Shown piece after piece: positions 26,549-35,354 of a DNA stretch of 64,000 bases. Source of the DNA: Elusimicrobiota bacterium (lineage in GTDB: Bacteria; Elusimicrobiota; Elusimicrobia; Elusimicrobiales; UBA9959); assembly GCA_016234365.1 (NCBI GenBank), contig JACRER010000086.1, positions 1-64,000 of the forward strand. Reading direction: 5' to 3'. The first letter of the stretch is position 1, and each line of letters opens with the position of its first letter. The notes under the pieces are model-generated. The model had not been told where the DNA came from. It did not search any database and saw only the letters and a list, made by a program, of their open reading frames with translations. A program made the position numbers and the translations under genes.

Positions 26549-27724
26549 ATGCCCGGGGCTGCCTCTATGAGAGGCTTGTTCTACCATTTCAGCCCCGCTA
26601 AAGATATAGGTCACGGCGTTCATCTTTTCCGTCTTGCTTCGGCCCTGGCGGCCGGCGGCAGGACGGAATTGACGCTTCTACGCGACGCTTCCGCAGATTA
26701 TCCTCCCGCCTCGGCCTGGAAATATGGGCCGGTGATCTCGCTTAAGCCCGGCACCCCGGCGGCCCGGGCCGCCCGCATCCTGCGCGAGCTGCGCGCCGCC
26801 TCTCCCGACTTCCTGGCCACCGCGTTCTTCCCCCTGGGGCGCACCGGCTGCGCCGCCGAGATAGAGCCCGCGCTTAAGGCCGCCCGCGCCGCAGGAGTGG
26901 CTCTCTACTCCACCGTGCCCATGCCGTATTTTTCCCACAACGAGCGCGCGCTGCCGGAGTTGTTCCGGTTCGCGCAGTACTACGACAGGATCTTCATAAA
27001 TTCCCCGCTGGGTTACGACCTGCGCTACATGGCCGCGGCGGCGCCGGCGGAGCGGCGCGTTTCGGCGCTTTCTTTCGCCCGGGTATTCGACCGGCTCAAG
27101 GATAAACTGTGCTTCACCGGGTACGTGCTCCCGGAAAAAAAGCCGGCGCGGCCGCGCGGCCGCGGCGGTAAATTCATCCTGGTGCACCGCTTCTGCGGTC
27201 CCACGTCGCCGGGGATAGTCACCTGCGCCATCCTCGCCAAGAAACTTTTGAAAAGCCGGCTGCCCATGGTCATAGTTTCAGGCCCGGCCAGCACGCCTGG
27301 CGAAATGCGCGGCTGGCGCGCGCTCCTGGCCAAGGAAGGCGCCGGCATAAAATTACTGAAGGAAACGCCGAACTTCTTCGGGCTCCTGGCCGGGTGCGCC
27401 GTCTCCGTGGGCACGGCCGGCGGGACCGTCTATGAGGCGCTGTATCTGAACCGGCGCAGCGTCCTGATCCCTTATAAAGGCCGGCCCGGCGCCGAGCGCT
27501 CCGACCAGCTGGCCCGCGCGGCCATGCTGCGCGACCTCGCCGGCGCCGCCGTGCTGGATTACGATTCGCTTACCCCGGCCTCGCTGGCCGCCGCCATAGA
27601 CGCGGCGCTCCTGGACCGCTCGCCGGGCTGCGCGGCCCCGGCCGGGATATTTTCCGGCGCCGAGGTGTTCGCGCGGACGGTGCGCCATGACCTGGGAGGA
27701 GGCAAACGTGCCCAGGCTGTTTAA
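26549..27724 (+). CDS. Glycosyltransferase-like protein (MurG/GT28-like C-terminal fold)
   Basis: SPAKDIGHGVHLFRLASALAAGG, MVIVSGPAS, SVGTAGGTVYEALYLNRRSVLIPYKGRPGAERSDQLARAAML. Confidence 0.6.
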   Translation: MPGAASMRGLFYHFSPAKDIGHGVHLFRLASALAAGGRTELTLLRDASADYPPASAWKYGPVISLKPGTPAARAARILRELRAASPDFLATAFFPLGRTGCAAEIEPALKAARAAGVALYSTVPMPYFSHNERALPELFRFAQYYDRIFINSPLGYDLRYMAAAAPAERRVSALSFARVFDRLKDKLCFTGYVLPEKKPARPRGRGGKFILVHRFCGPTSPGIVTCAILAKKLLKSRLPMVIVSGPASTPGEMRGWRALLAKEGAGIKLLKETPNFFGLLAGCAVSVGTAGGTVYEALYLNRRSVLIPYKGRPGAERSDQLARAAMLRDLAGAAVLDYDSLTPASLAAAIDAALLDRSPGCAAPAGIFSGAEVFARTVRHDLGGGKRAQAV

Positions 27725-28685
27725 TTCCGTGATGCTGGAGCTTACCTACAGGTGCAACCTGGCCTGCCGGTTCTGCTACCTGCGCGCCGGCGGCAGGCTC
27801 AACTCCGGCGGCGCGGAGCTGTCCGCGCGGCAGGTGAAGAAGATCGTGGCGCGTTTCCCGCGGGGGACGGATTTTTATCTTTCCGGCGGAGAGCCGCTGC
27901 TAAGGGACGACCTGCCGGAGATAGCGGCCTTTATCCGCCGGCGCGGGTCGCGGTTCGGGGTGAACACCAACGGCACGCTGCTTACCGGGGCCATGGCGCG
28001 CCGCCTCGCGGCCCTTTCCCCGGAGTACGTTATCTTCTCGCTGCACGGGCCGGAAAAACTGCACGACGCCCTCTGCGGGGCCAAGGGCGCCTGGCGCGCG
28101 CTGGTAGCCAATATGGCCGCTTTCGCCCGGCTGGCCGGGCCGCGCACCGAAATTATCGTAAATTGCGTGGTGACCGGGGAGAACGCCGGCAGCCTGGCCG
28201 CGGTTTACCGCATAGCGGCCAAAGCCGGCGCGCACCGGGTGATCTTCAGCCATCTGCAGTTCCTGCGGCCGGCGGAGGGCGAGGGCCTGGCCCCGGCGCT
28301 TAAGGCCGGAGGGGTGCTTACCCCCGCGCGGGCCCCGGAGCCGGTGAACGTCCAGCTGGTACGCGCGCAATTGGAGAAGTTAAGGGCCGGCAGGAAGGCG
28401 GGGCCCCACCTGGAAGTGCGGCCGCTGCTGGACGGGGACGGGCTGAAAAAATACTATAACGGCAGGCTGCGCCCTTTGGGCCGCTGCCTTAAGGCGCTCG
28501 ATACCCTTAACGTGGAGCCCGACGGCAGCGTGCGGCTCTGCGTGTCTTACGGGCTAAAGATCGGCGACGCGCTGAAAACCGGCCTTGGCCGCCTGGCTGC
28601 GGCTAAAAAGCGCAAGCTGAGCGGCGCGCTCCCGCCCGGGTGCGCGCGCTGCTGCCACAGATTTTCTATTTTCCGTCACTTCTGA
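27708..28685 (+). CDS. Radical SAM protein with partial SPASM-like C-terminus
   Basis: LELTYRCNLACRFCYLRAGG, FYLSGGEPLLRDDLP, LNVEPDGSVRLCVSYGLKIGDAL. GTG 27708 preceded by GGGAGGAGG; ORF extends to 27687. Confidence 0.87.
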   Translation: MPRLFNSVMLELTYRCNLACRFCYLRAGGRLNSGGAELSARQVKKIVARFPRGTDFYLSGGEPLLRDDLPEIAAFIRRRGSRFGVNTNGTLLTGAMARRLAALSPEYVIFSLHGPEKLHDALCGAKGAWRALVANMAAFARLAGPRTEIIVNCVVTGENAGSLAAVYRIAAKAGAHRVIFSHLQFLRPAEGEGLAPALKAGGVLTPARAPEPVNVQLVRAQLEKLRAGRKAGPHLEVRPLLDGDGLKKYYNGRLRPLGRCLKALDTLNVEPDGSVRLCVSYGLKIGDALKTGLGRLAAAKKRKLSGALPPGCARCCHRFSIFRHF

Positions 28686-28695
28686 CGCCGGGTTC

Positions 28696-30018
28696 TCAGG
28701 AAGAAAACCACGGGTCGGGGGCTGAATAGACGCCATGCGCGGCCCTGGCCGCGGCGCGGCTTCCTCCAAGACACTTAAACAGGTAATCGCAGCCTCGGCA
28801 GGCGGCCGGCAGGCCGGCGCACGAGGTTATTTCGGCCAGCCGCGCGGAGCGCCAGGCAGCGGCCAGGTCTTTGCCCAGGCGGTCCTCTATATAATAACTC
28901 GGCTTGAAAAATCCGCGGGGATCGAAGACCAGCCGGGTGTGCCCGTCGTCGTAGGCCGCGCCCAGCAGTTTTACCCGTTGCGCTTGCGGCACCAGGCAGA
29001 GCGGCAGGGGATTTGCCAGCAGCGTCGCCGGGACGCCGGGCGGCAGGGCGGCTATCAGGGCGGACAGCCGCCGGAAATCCTGCGGGCCCAGTTCGTATTG
29101 CGCGGCCGTGGCCCTTTTTCTGCCGTCGGGCATGGGCCGGTAGATCTCCCACACGTCCGCCTTAAGGCCCGCTGCCAGCCGGTGAAAAACTCGGAAGCCG
29201 GCCAGCAGTTCCGAAGAAGCTACCGTGCCCAGACGCAATACAGGCACGGTTTTGCGCAGCAGCCGCATGTTGAGCAGTTTGACGCGCAGGTCGCCGCCGG
29301 TGATCCGTTTTTCTTCCGCGGGCGAGGCTGCCTGCAGGGAAACCAGGACGTTGTCTATAAAGGGCGCGGCATCACGGAAGAGTTTTGGCGCGGGCAGGGC
29401 GGCGTTGGTGTTCACCAGCGTGTAGAGGCCTGCCTTTTTGGCCGCTTTCAACAGGGGCAGCAGGGACGGGCTCAAAAAAGGTTCTCCGCCGGTGAACCGG
29501 ACGTTCTTAACTCCCAGCGCGGCGGCGGCGTTAAGCGTGCGCAGCAGAACCGGCAACGGTTGTACTTCGCCGGAGGCCGAGGCAAAACAGAGGCGGCAGT
29601 TGAGGTTGCACTTTTTGGTGAGCTCGAAGACCACTTCGGCCGGCACCGGAAGGACGGGGGAGAGTTCCCCGGCGCGCGGGCTGGAGAAAGGGCCGCCCTT
29701 CGCCAGGCCGGGGCAGAGCCGCTGCAGCCGGCAGGCGGCGCAGGCTTTTACGCGGAAGTAGGCCGCGCCGGGCTTTTTACGGTAAAGTACGTGGTCCCAC
29801 GCGTCCGGCATAAAGCAGGCGGGCAATCCTTCCAGGAAAACATTGAAATGCGGTTCCAGCAAATTCAGGGCTTTGTATAAAAGTTCCCGCGCGGGCCCGC
29901 GGCTGGCGCCGGGTAGCAGCGTCAGGCGCACGGTGGAGGCTTTGGCGTCTATCTTAAAGGACACTCCGCGTTTTTTTAGTTCCGCGGCAACTTCCCCGGC
30001 GGTCAGTTCTTTCGCCAT
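28696..30018 (-). CDS. Radical SAM protein with ~110 aa N-terminal domain and Cys clusters at both ends
   Basis: N-term CAACRLQRLCPG; core LTKKCNLNCRLCFAS, FTGGEPFLSPSL; C-term CRGCDYLFKCLGG. Confidence 0.85.
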   Translation of the reverse strand: MAKELTAGEVAAELKKRGVSFKIDAKASTVRLTLLPGASRGPARELLYKALNLLEPHFNVFLEGLPACFMPDAWDHVLYRKKPGAAYFRVKACAACRLQRLCPGLAKGGPFSSPRAGELSPVLPVPAEVVFELTKKCNLNCRLCFASASGEVQPLPVLLRTLNAAAALGVKNVRFTGGEPFLSPSLLPLLKAAKKAGLYTLVNTNAALPAPKLFRDAAPFIDNVLVSLQAASPAEEKRITGGDLRVKLLNMRLLRKTVPVLRLGTVASSELLAGFRVFHRLAAGLKADVWEIYRPMPDGRKRATAAQYELGPQDFRRLSALIAALPPGVPATLLANPLPLCLVPQAQRVKLLGAAYDDGHTRLVFDPRGFFKPSYYIEDRLGKDLAAAWRSARLAEITSCAGLPAACRGCDYLFKCLGGSRAAARAAHGVYSAPDPWFSS

Positions 30019-31151
30019 AGGTAGCTCCCGCCGCTGAATTCCCGGCTGACCAGGCCTTTTTTTATAAGCGCCTGGCCGGTGGTAAGTACGCCGGCCCCGT
30101 CGCGGCAGTCCTGGCAGAGAGGGATGCGCCGGGCCAGCTGCAGCGCCCTGCGCGTGGAAACGGGGCTTTCCTGGCGCAGGATCTCCATGAAACAGGCTTC
30201 CATGGCGTTGAGGTAGCCTGGCAGCGGTTTGCCGCGGCCCGCCGGCTTGATCTTTCCGGCGGGGCGTATCCCGCTCCAGCCAAAAAGTTCCGCGTAATTC
30301 CGGTCCAAGCCCAGGCAGCGCCGCTTGAGGCGGCAGGCCGCGCAGGGCGGGCCCTTTACCCTGGATCCGGAGATGTTCTCGTCCAGGTCCCAGGCGAGGC
30401 CGCGCGGGGAGTAGACCACGGTATTGAATTTGTAGAGGTCCACGGCCTTGGCGGCGTGCCTTCCCAGTACGCAGGGCGGCAGGTTGAGCGCTTTTATATC
30501 CCCGTCCAGGCCGGAGGCCGAGGCCAGGTCCAGGGCGCGGACCACGTAAGGTGCGGCTTTGGGAATGGGAACGCCGTCCGCAAGGTGGCCGCGCATATTG
30601 CCGGTGTAGATGGGGTAGATGAGCACGAAGTTGGTTACGCCCCGGCGCATAAAAAACCTGAGCGTGGCCGGCAGGCCGCGGTAGTTGCGTTTTGTGATAA
30701 GCAGGTTCACTCCCACCGACAGGCGCAGGGCCAGCATGTTGTCCAGGCCGCGCAGGCTGCGCTTAAAGGAGCCCGGCCGGCCGGTCAGGGCGTCGTGCGG
30801 GCCCGGCGCGCGGCCCAGAAAAGTGAATTTGCAGACGTTGAGCCCGGCGTCGGCGAGCCGCTTTGCCAGGGCGGGGTCTTCCAGTTTCATGCCGTTGGTC
30901 TGCAGGCGCACGGCGCGGAAGCCGGTTTTGCGGGCCGCGGCCACCAGCGCCGGCAGGTCGCGGCGCAGCAGGGCTTCCCCGCCGGAGAATCCAAGGCGGC
31001 GGTAGCCGGCCTTGCGCGCCGCGTAAATGCGGCGCACGGCCTGCGCGGCCGTGGTCCTGAGGGCGGGGTCAAAGTCCCCCTGCGAGCAGAACCTGCAGTT
31101 AAGGTCGCAGTTGTGGTTGAGGATTATCTCGTAGCAGTCTTTTTTCCCCAT
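30003..31151 (-). CDS. Radical SAM protein, compact family, with C-terminal winged-helix-like extension
   Basis: CYEIILNHNCDLNCRFCSQGDF, GFSGGEALLRRDL, CAACRLKRRCLGLDRNYAELFG; C-terminal extension like that of 13648-14847. Confidence 0.88.
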   Translation of the reverse strand: MGKKDCYEIILNHNCDLNCRFCSQGDFDPALRTTAAQAVRRIYAARKAGYRRLGFSGGEALLRRDLPALVAAARKTGFRAVRLQTNGMKLEDPALAKRLADAGLNVCKFTFLGRAPGPHDALTGRPGSFKRSLRGLDNMLALRLSVGVNLLITKRNYRGLPATLRFFMRRGVTNFVLIYPIYTGNMRGHLADGVPIPKAAPYVVRALDLASASGLDGDIKALNLPPCVLGRHAAKAVDLYKFNTVVYSPRGLAWDLDENISGSRVKGPPCAACRLKRRCLGLDRNYAELFGWSGIRPAGKIKPAGRGKPLPGYLNAMEACFMEILRQESPVSTRRALQLARRIPLCQDCRDGAGVLTTGQALIKKGLVSREFSGGSYLWRKN

Positions 31152-31160
31152 CGGGGTCCT

Positions 31161-31847
31161 TTAATCCTGGTACAGTTCCACCAGGCGTTTTATGGACCTG
31201 TGCCGCGAGGGCCGGTTGGGAACGAAATACGCGTTGCCGCGCATGTACAGGGGTTCCGGCAGGGCTTTGGGGTTGGTGAGCTTTATGGTGTCGCCTTTAC
31301 AGGCGCGCGCGCAGGGCGCGGAATTGAACGCCTTGGTGAAGGAGCAGAAGCGCGTTACCGAGACGAAGCGCAGGGGGTAGTGGAAATGCACGGCCCCGCG
31401 GAAACCTTTCAGCCTGGCGAGCGTTTCTTCGGAGTCAGCCTCCACCGCCGGTACGCCGTATTCCTTGCAGAAGGCGTTGAGGAACTTCTTGTCCATCTCC
31501 GCTATCTCCCAGGTGAGCAGCCGCCCTATCAGCGGCACGGCGAGGGGGAAATCTTTTTTGATCAGGCGCAGCAGGCCCCAGTCGTTCACTACCACCTCGA
31601 ACTTGCGCTTCCGGGCCGAAAGCCCGCGGAGCAGCGCCCTGGCCGCTTCGAGGCCGCGGTTGCTGAGCAGGGGCGTGGCCAGCACCACCTTCCCGGAGTA
31701 CAGGGAGCGGAGTTTGCGCAGGTCCGCCGCGGAGGGAAGTTTGTTCTCGCAGAATTCGCTGCCGAGGTAGACGCAGTCGCGGCCGGAGAGGCGCTCCGGC
31801 GTGGCGCGGCTAAGTTCCCAGGGGCTTAAAGATATACTTTTTTCCAT
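31161..31847 (-). CDS. UbiV-like U32-family partner protein (pair 2)
   Basis: DCVYLGSEFCENKLPSAADLRKL, FEVVVNDWGLLRLI, RFCSFTKAFNSAPCARACKG; Cys layout resembles UbiV. Confidence 0.72.
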   Translation of the reverse strand: MEKSISLSPWELSRATPERLSGRDCVYLGSEFCENKLPSAADLRKLRSLYSGKVVLATPLLSNRGLEAARALLRGLSARKRKFEVVVNDWGLLRLIKKDFPLAVPLIGRLLTWEIAEMDKKFLNAFCKEYGVPAVEADSEETLARLKGFRGAVHFHYPLRFVSVTRFCSFTKAFNSAPCARACKGDTIKLTNPKALPEPLYMRGNAYFVPNRPSRHRSIKRLVELYQD

Positions 31848-32736
31848 AGTTCTGGGCCTCGCGGACGGAGCGGAATCCCTCGTGGACGAACAGTTCGCGG
31901 GAGATCCCTTTTTCCAGCAGCTTCATCAGGTACACGGTCTTGTGGAATACTTCTATGACCTCGGCCACGTTGGGGCCGCGCGCCACCTTCATGCAGTCGG
32001 CGCCCATGTGGTAAAGGTCGTAAAGGGTGGAAAGCAGCGTGCGGGTGTCGGGCATGGGCATGGCGAATTCCCCGCCCGGCGAGCGCAGTTTGGACTGGCA
32101 GGTGTAGGGCACCTGCTTTTTCCCCGGGATTATTTCCTGCGAGCAGGGGCAGCTCATGGTGCAGAGCGGGTTGAGGTTGATCTCGTAGAACATCGGCAGG
32201 CAGAAGATCTCTATCTCCACGCCCTTGCGGTCGCGGAAGAAGGGGGCGGATTCCTGCGACGTGAGCTGCTGCGGCAGCACTATCCTGGATACGCCGCGCT
32301 CACGGAAGAAATCCATGGCGCCGCGGTTAAAACAGATGGCAAGCGTGCTCAGGGTGAAGAACGGGCGGATGTCGGCCGCGCGGAAATGGTCCAGCAGCGC
32401 TATGTCGCGGATGATCACGCCGTATACGCCTTTCTTGACCAGGTCTTTAACCATGGCGGTCGTGCGGCGGAAGTCGGCGGAGGGGAAAATATCGTTGGCT
32501 ACCAGGAAGACCTTCCTGTTCATACGCCGGGCCAGTTCCACCGTGTCGTGGATGCCCTCCACGGAGGAGTAGTTCTCCTGCGGTTTGCCGTGGTTGGGGA
32601 TGGCGGGGATGCCGCAGTATACCTCGTCGGCGCCGTGGCGGAAGAAGTATTCCGCCTCCGCGGCGGTGCGCACCCCCACGGTGGTCAGCATGCGGGAGGA
32701 GCGCGGTTTTGCGTCGGTTCCGGTCTTAGCCTTCAT
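31810..32736 (-). CDS. U32 family UbiU-like protein (pair 2)
   Basis: GADEVYCGIPAIPNHGKPQENYSS, VFLVANDIF, GVSRIVLPQQL, CLPMFYEINLNPLCTMSCPCSQ. Confidence 0.8.
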   Translation of the reverse strand: MKAKTGTDAKPRSSRMLTTVGVRTAAEAEYFFRHGADEVYCGIPAIPNHGKPQENYSSVEGIHDTVELARRMNRKVFLVANDIFPSADFRRTTAMVKDLVKKGVYGVIIRDIALLDHFRAADIRPFFTLSTLAICFNRGAMDFFRERGVSRIVLPQQLTSQESAPFFRDRKGVEIEIFCLPMFYEINLNPLCTMSCPCSQEIIPGKKQVPYTCQSKLRSPGGEFAMPMPDTRTLLSTLYDLYHMGADCMKVARGPNVAEVIEVFHKTVYLMKLLEKGISRELFVHEGFRSVREAQNYGKKYIFKPLGT

Positions 32737-32744
32737 ACGGAATA

Positions 32745-33443
32745 TTATATATAAGAAACCCGGCCCCGGCCCGGCAGGAGGGTGAGCGCGCGGCGCCAGA
32801 TCCCCGCCGGCGCGGGCGCGCGGCCGGCCCCGGAGAAATAGGCCTTCTCGCTCAGCAGCAGGCCGAAGCCGAGTTCCTTGTTGGAGAGCTTCAGCGCCCC
32901 GGAGCCGCAGGCGTGGCCGCAGGGAAAACGGTAATGGCGCTCGAACGGGCAGTAGGAAGTTACCGCCTTGAAGACCGAGCGCTGGTGGAGCGAGACTTTA
33001 AGCCCCAGGCGCCGCGAGGCCCTGCCGGCGAGTTCCGCCGTGTCCGCTTCCGCCGAGACTATGCCGTGTTCGCGCAGGAAAGCCGCGGCCCAGCCGCGCT
33101 CCAGCTTTACCAGTTCCCTCGTCAAAAGCCTGCCGGCCGATACCGGCACGCCGGCTTTGGCGGCCGCCGGCAAAAAGCCCCAGTCGTTGACTATCACCTC
33201 GGAGACCAGCGTGCGGGCCCCGGCCAGGAGTTTGCGCCAGGCGGCCAGGCCGGCGTCGGTCATGATGGAAGTGGCCAGGCCCGCGCCGCCGGGGCAGAGG
33301 GCGCGCAGGCGGCGGAGGGTTTTGGGCGAAGGCAGCTGGCTCTGGCAGAATTCGCTGCCTACCAGCAGCCTGTCCCAGCCGCGGGCTCCCGCCGCCGTAA
33401 GGCGGTCAGCCTGCGAAGGGCTTAAGAGTAAAACTTTTTCCAT
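32745..33443 (-). CDS. UbiV-like U32-family partner protein (pair 3)
   Basis: RLLVGSEFCQSQLPSPKTLRRL, SEVIVNDWGFLP, SYCPFERHYRFPCGHACGSGALKL. Confidence 0.72.
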   Translation of the reverse strand: MEKVLLLSPSQADRLTAAGARGWDRLLVGSEFCQSQLPSPKTLRRLRALCPGGAGLATSIMTDAGLAAWRKLLAGARTLVSEVIVNDWGFLPAAAKAGVPVSAGRLLTRELVKLERGWAAAFLREHGIVSAEADTAELAGRASRRLGLKVSLHQRSVFKAVTSYCPFERHYRFPCGHACGSGALKLSNKELGFGLLLSEKAYFSGAGRAPAPAGIWRRALTLLPGRGRVSYI

Positions 33444-34284
33444 ATTCGAGCGGTTTGCTGTCTATCTTCCTGCCTTCGTGCAGGAAAAGCTTTCTTGAGA
33501 TCCCCTTTTCCAGGAGCTTCAGCATGTAGCGGGCCTTGTGGAACAGGTCCGCCTGGCGCAGGGTGTTGGGCCAGCGCGCCACTTTAAGGTAGCCCACGCC
33601 CGCCCGGTGGAAGTCGTAGACGGCGTTGAGCATATAATCGGGGCCCGGCATCGGCATATGGAAGGTGCCGGCTTTGCTGCGGAACGGCAGCAGGCAGGTG
33701 AAGTCGCGGAAACTGCCGCTGGCGGCTTCGCTGGTCTGCGGGCAGGGCAGGTAGCACTGGGAATCCAGGTTGACGCCGTAGTAGAGGGCGGGGCAGAAAA
33801 CCTCGGTTTCCACGCCGAGCCGGTTCTTTATGAGGCCGGCCGCGTTCTCCGGCATCATCTGCATGGGCAGGACCAGCCGGGAGATGCCCAGGTCCGCAAA
33901 GAACCGCAGCGTCCCGGCGTTAAAGCAGTTGGCCAGCGTGCTGAGGGTGAAATAGAAACGGAACTTTTTCTTTTTAAAATAGGCCAGCAGCGCCGGGTCG
34001 CGCAGGATGGCGCCGGCAAGGCCGGCTTCCTTTAGCCCGGCCAGCAGCCGCAGCGTGGAGGTGTAGTCCTCTTCCTTTACGAATTCGTTCACGGCCAGGA
34101 ACACTTTTTTCCCGGCCGGGGCCGCCAGGGCTATCACCCGGCGGATCTCGGCGGGGGAGCTGAAATTTTCCCGCGCCAGGCGGTTGTTGCTTACCCGGGC
34201 GATGCCGCAGTAAACTTCGTCGGCCCCGGCTGAGAGGAAGTACATTGCTTCCCGCAGCGATTTTACCCCGACGGTCATTTTCAT
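33406..34284 (-). CDS. U32 family UbiU-like protein (pair 3)
   Basis: GADEVYCGIARVSNNRLARENFSS, VFLAVNEFV, GISRLVLPMQM, CPALYYGVNLDSQCYLPCPQT. Confidence 0.8.
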   Translation of the reverse strand: MKMTVGVKSLREAMYFLSAGADEVYCGIARVSNNRLARENFSSPAEIRRVIALAAPAGKKVFLAVNEFVKEEDYTSTLRLLAGLKEAGLAGAILRDPALLAYFKKKKFRFYFTLSTLANCFNAGTLRFFADLGISRLVLPMQMMPENAAGLIKNRLGVETEVFCPALYYGVNLDSQCYLPCPQTSEAASGSFRDFTCLLPFRSKAGTFHMPMPGPDYMLNAVYDFHRAGVGYLKVARWPNTLRQADLFHKARYMLKLLEKGISRKLFLHEGRKIDSKPLEYGKSFTLKPFAG

Positions 34285-35354
34285 GGCGCCGGCCTCCGGG
34301 AGGTGTCGCGGCTGCCGCTCATGTACGCCGTCCTGCCGCAGCGCGAGCAGGTGGGCAGAAAGCCACCACGGCGCAGCAGGGCCTTCCTGAAGCCGGCGTA
34401 GGCCGGGCTGTTGAAAGCGCCCAGGCAGCCGTCCTTCAGGGCGCTGCCCAGCCTATGGCCGAGCGGCTGGCAGGAAACTATCTCTCCGGAGGGCGCTATC
34501 CAGACGCCGTTCCAGGGGCTCATGCAGAAACCTTTTTTGCTCAGCCGCGACGCGGGATCGTACCATTTGCGCATTTCCCCGGCGGAGAGTTCCAGGTCGA
34601 AGCGCACCCGCGGGTCTTTTTCGGCCTTGATCTTATGGATCTGCGCGTACAGGCGCCGCGCGGAGATGCCGCGGGCCAGGTCCTGCGAAACTTTCAGGTT
34701 GGCCGCGCAGCCCAGTTCGCTTTTAAAAATGCCGGCCGTTTCGGCCAGGTCCCGGGCGGTTATGAAATCCAGGTGGTGGAAGGCTATGGCGTCGGGCCCC
34801 AATGCCGCGAGGGCCTTGTACACCGAATGCAGCCTGGCGTGGTTGGCCTTGTTTACGGTGCACCAGAACACCAGGCGCGAAGAGGCGCGGCGGGGGGGGG
34901 CGTTAAGGCGCGCGCAGACCTGCGCTATCTTTGCAAAAGCGCCGGGCCGGCCTACGCAGGCGTCGTGTATAGCCGGCGTGCCGTGTACCGAAACGGTCAG
35001 TTCATCCAGGCCGGCGGCGAACAGTTTTTCAACCGAGGCCGGCGCGTGCGACAAGCTGGTGATGACCCGGCAATAATGCCCCGCCGCCTTTATGCGCTTT
35101 ACCAGCGCGGGCAGGTCCGGGCGCAGCAGGGGTTCCCCGCCGGAGATATAGAATTTGCGCCGCTTGCCGGCCAGCGAGTCCACCAGGCGGGCCAGCTGCC
35201 GCGGGGTCATTTCCCCGGCGGGCTTGGCCGCCGCGGAGCTTTTAGCCATAAAACAGAAGCGGCAGGCGAGCGGGCAGCGGTAGGTGATGTCCAGCGTGAT
35301 GTATTGCGGGTCCAGCGGGCGGCGCGACTTGGTTTTAGCCGAAAGGGCGGTCAT
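34281..35354 (-). CDS. Radical SAM/SPASM protein
   Basis: LDITYRCPLACRFCFMAK, FYISGGEPLLRPDLP, SVHGTPAIHDACVGRPG, GVWIAPSGEIVSCQPLGHRLGS. Confidence 0.9.
   Translation of the reverse strand: MTALSAKTKSRRPLDPQYITLDITYRCPLACRFCFMAKSSAAAKPAGEMTPRQLARLVDSLAGKRRKFYISGGEPLLRPDLPALVKRIKAAGHYCRVITSLSHAPASVEKLFAAGLDELTVSVHGTPAIHDACVGRPGAFAKIAQVCARLNAPPRRASSRLVFWCTVNKANHARLHSVYKALAALGPDAIAFHHLDFITARDLAETAGIFKSELGCAANLKVSQDLARGISARRLYAQIHKIKAEKDPRVRFDLELSAGEMRKWYDPASRLSKKGFCMSPWNGVWIAPSGEIVSCQPLGHRLGSALKDGCLGAFNSPAYAGFRKALLRRGGFLPTCSRCGRTAYMSGSRDTSRRPAP

Noticed and set aside
26162-26623. 153-aa minus-strand ORF with MRAMRPVRAVRR repeats
   Set aside because: Reverse-strand translation of the HxS repeat DNA.
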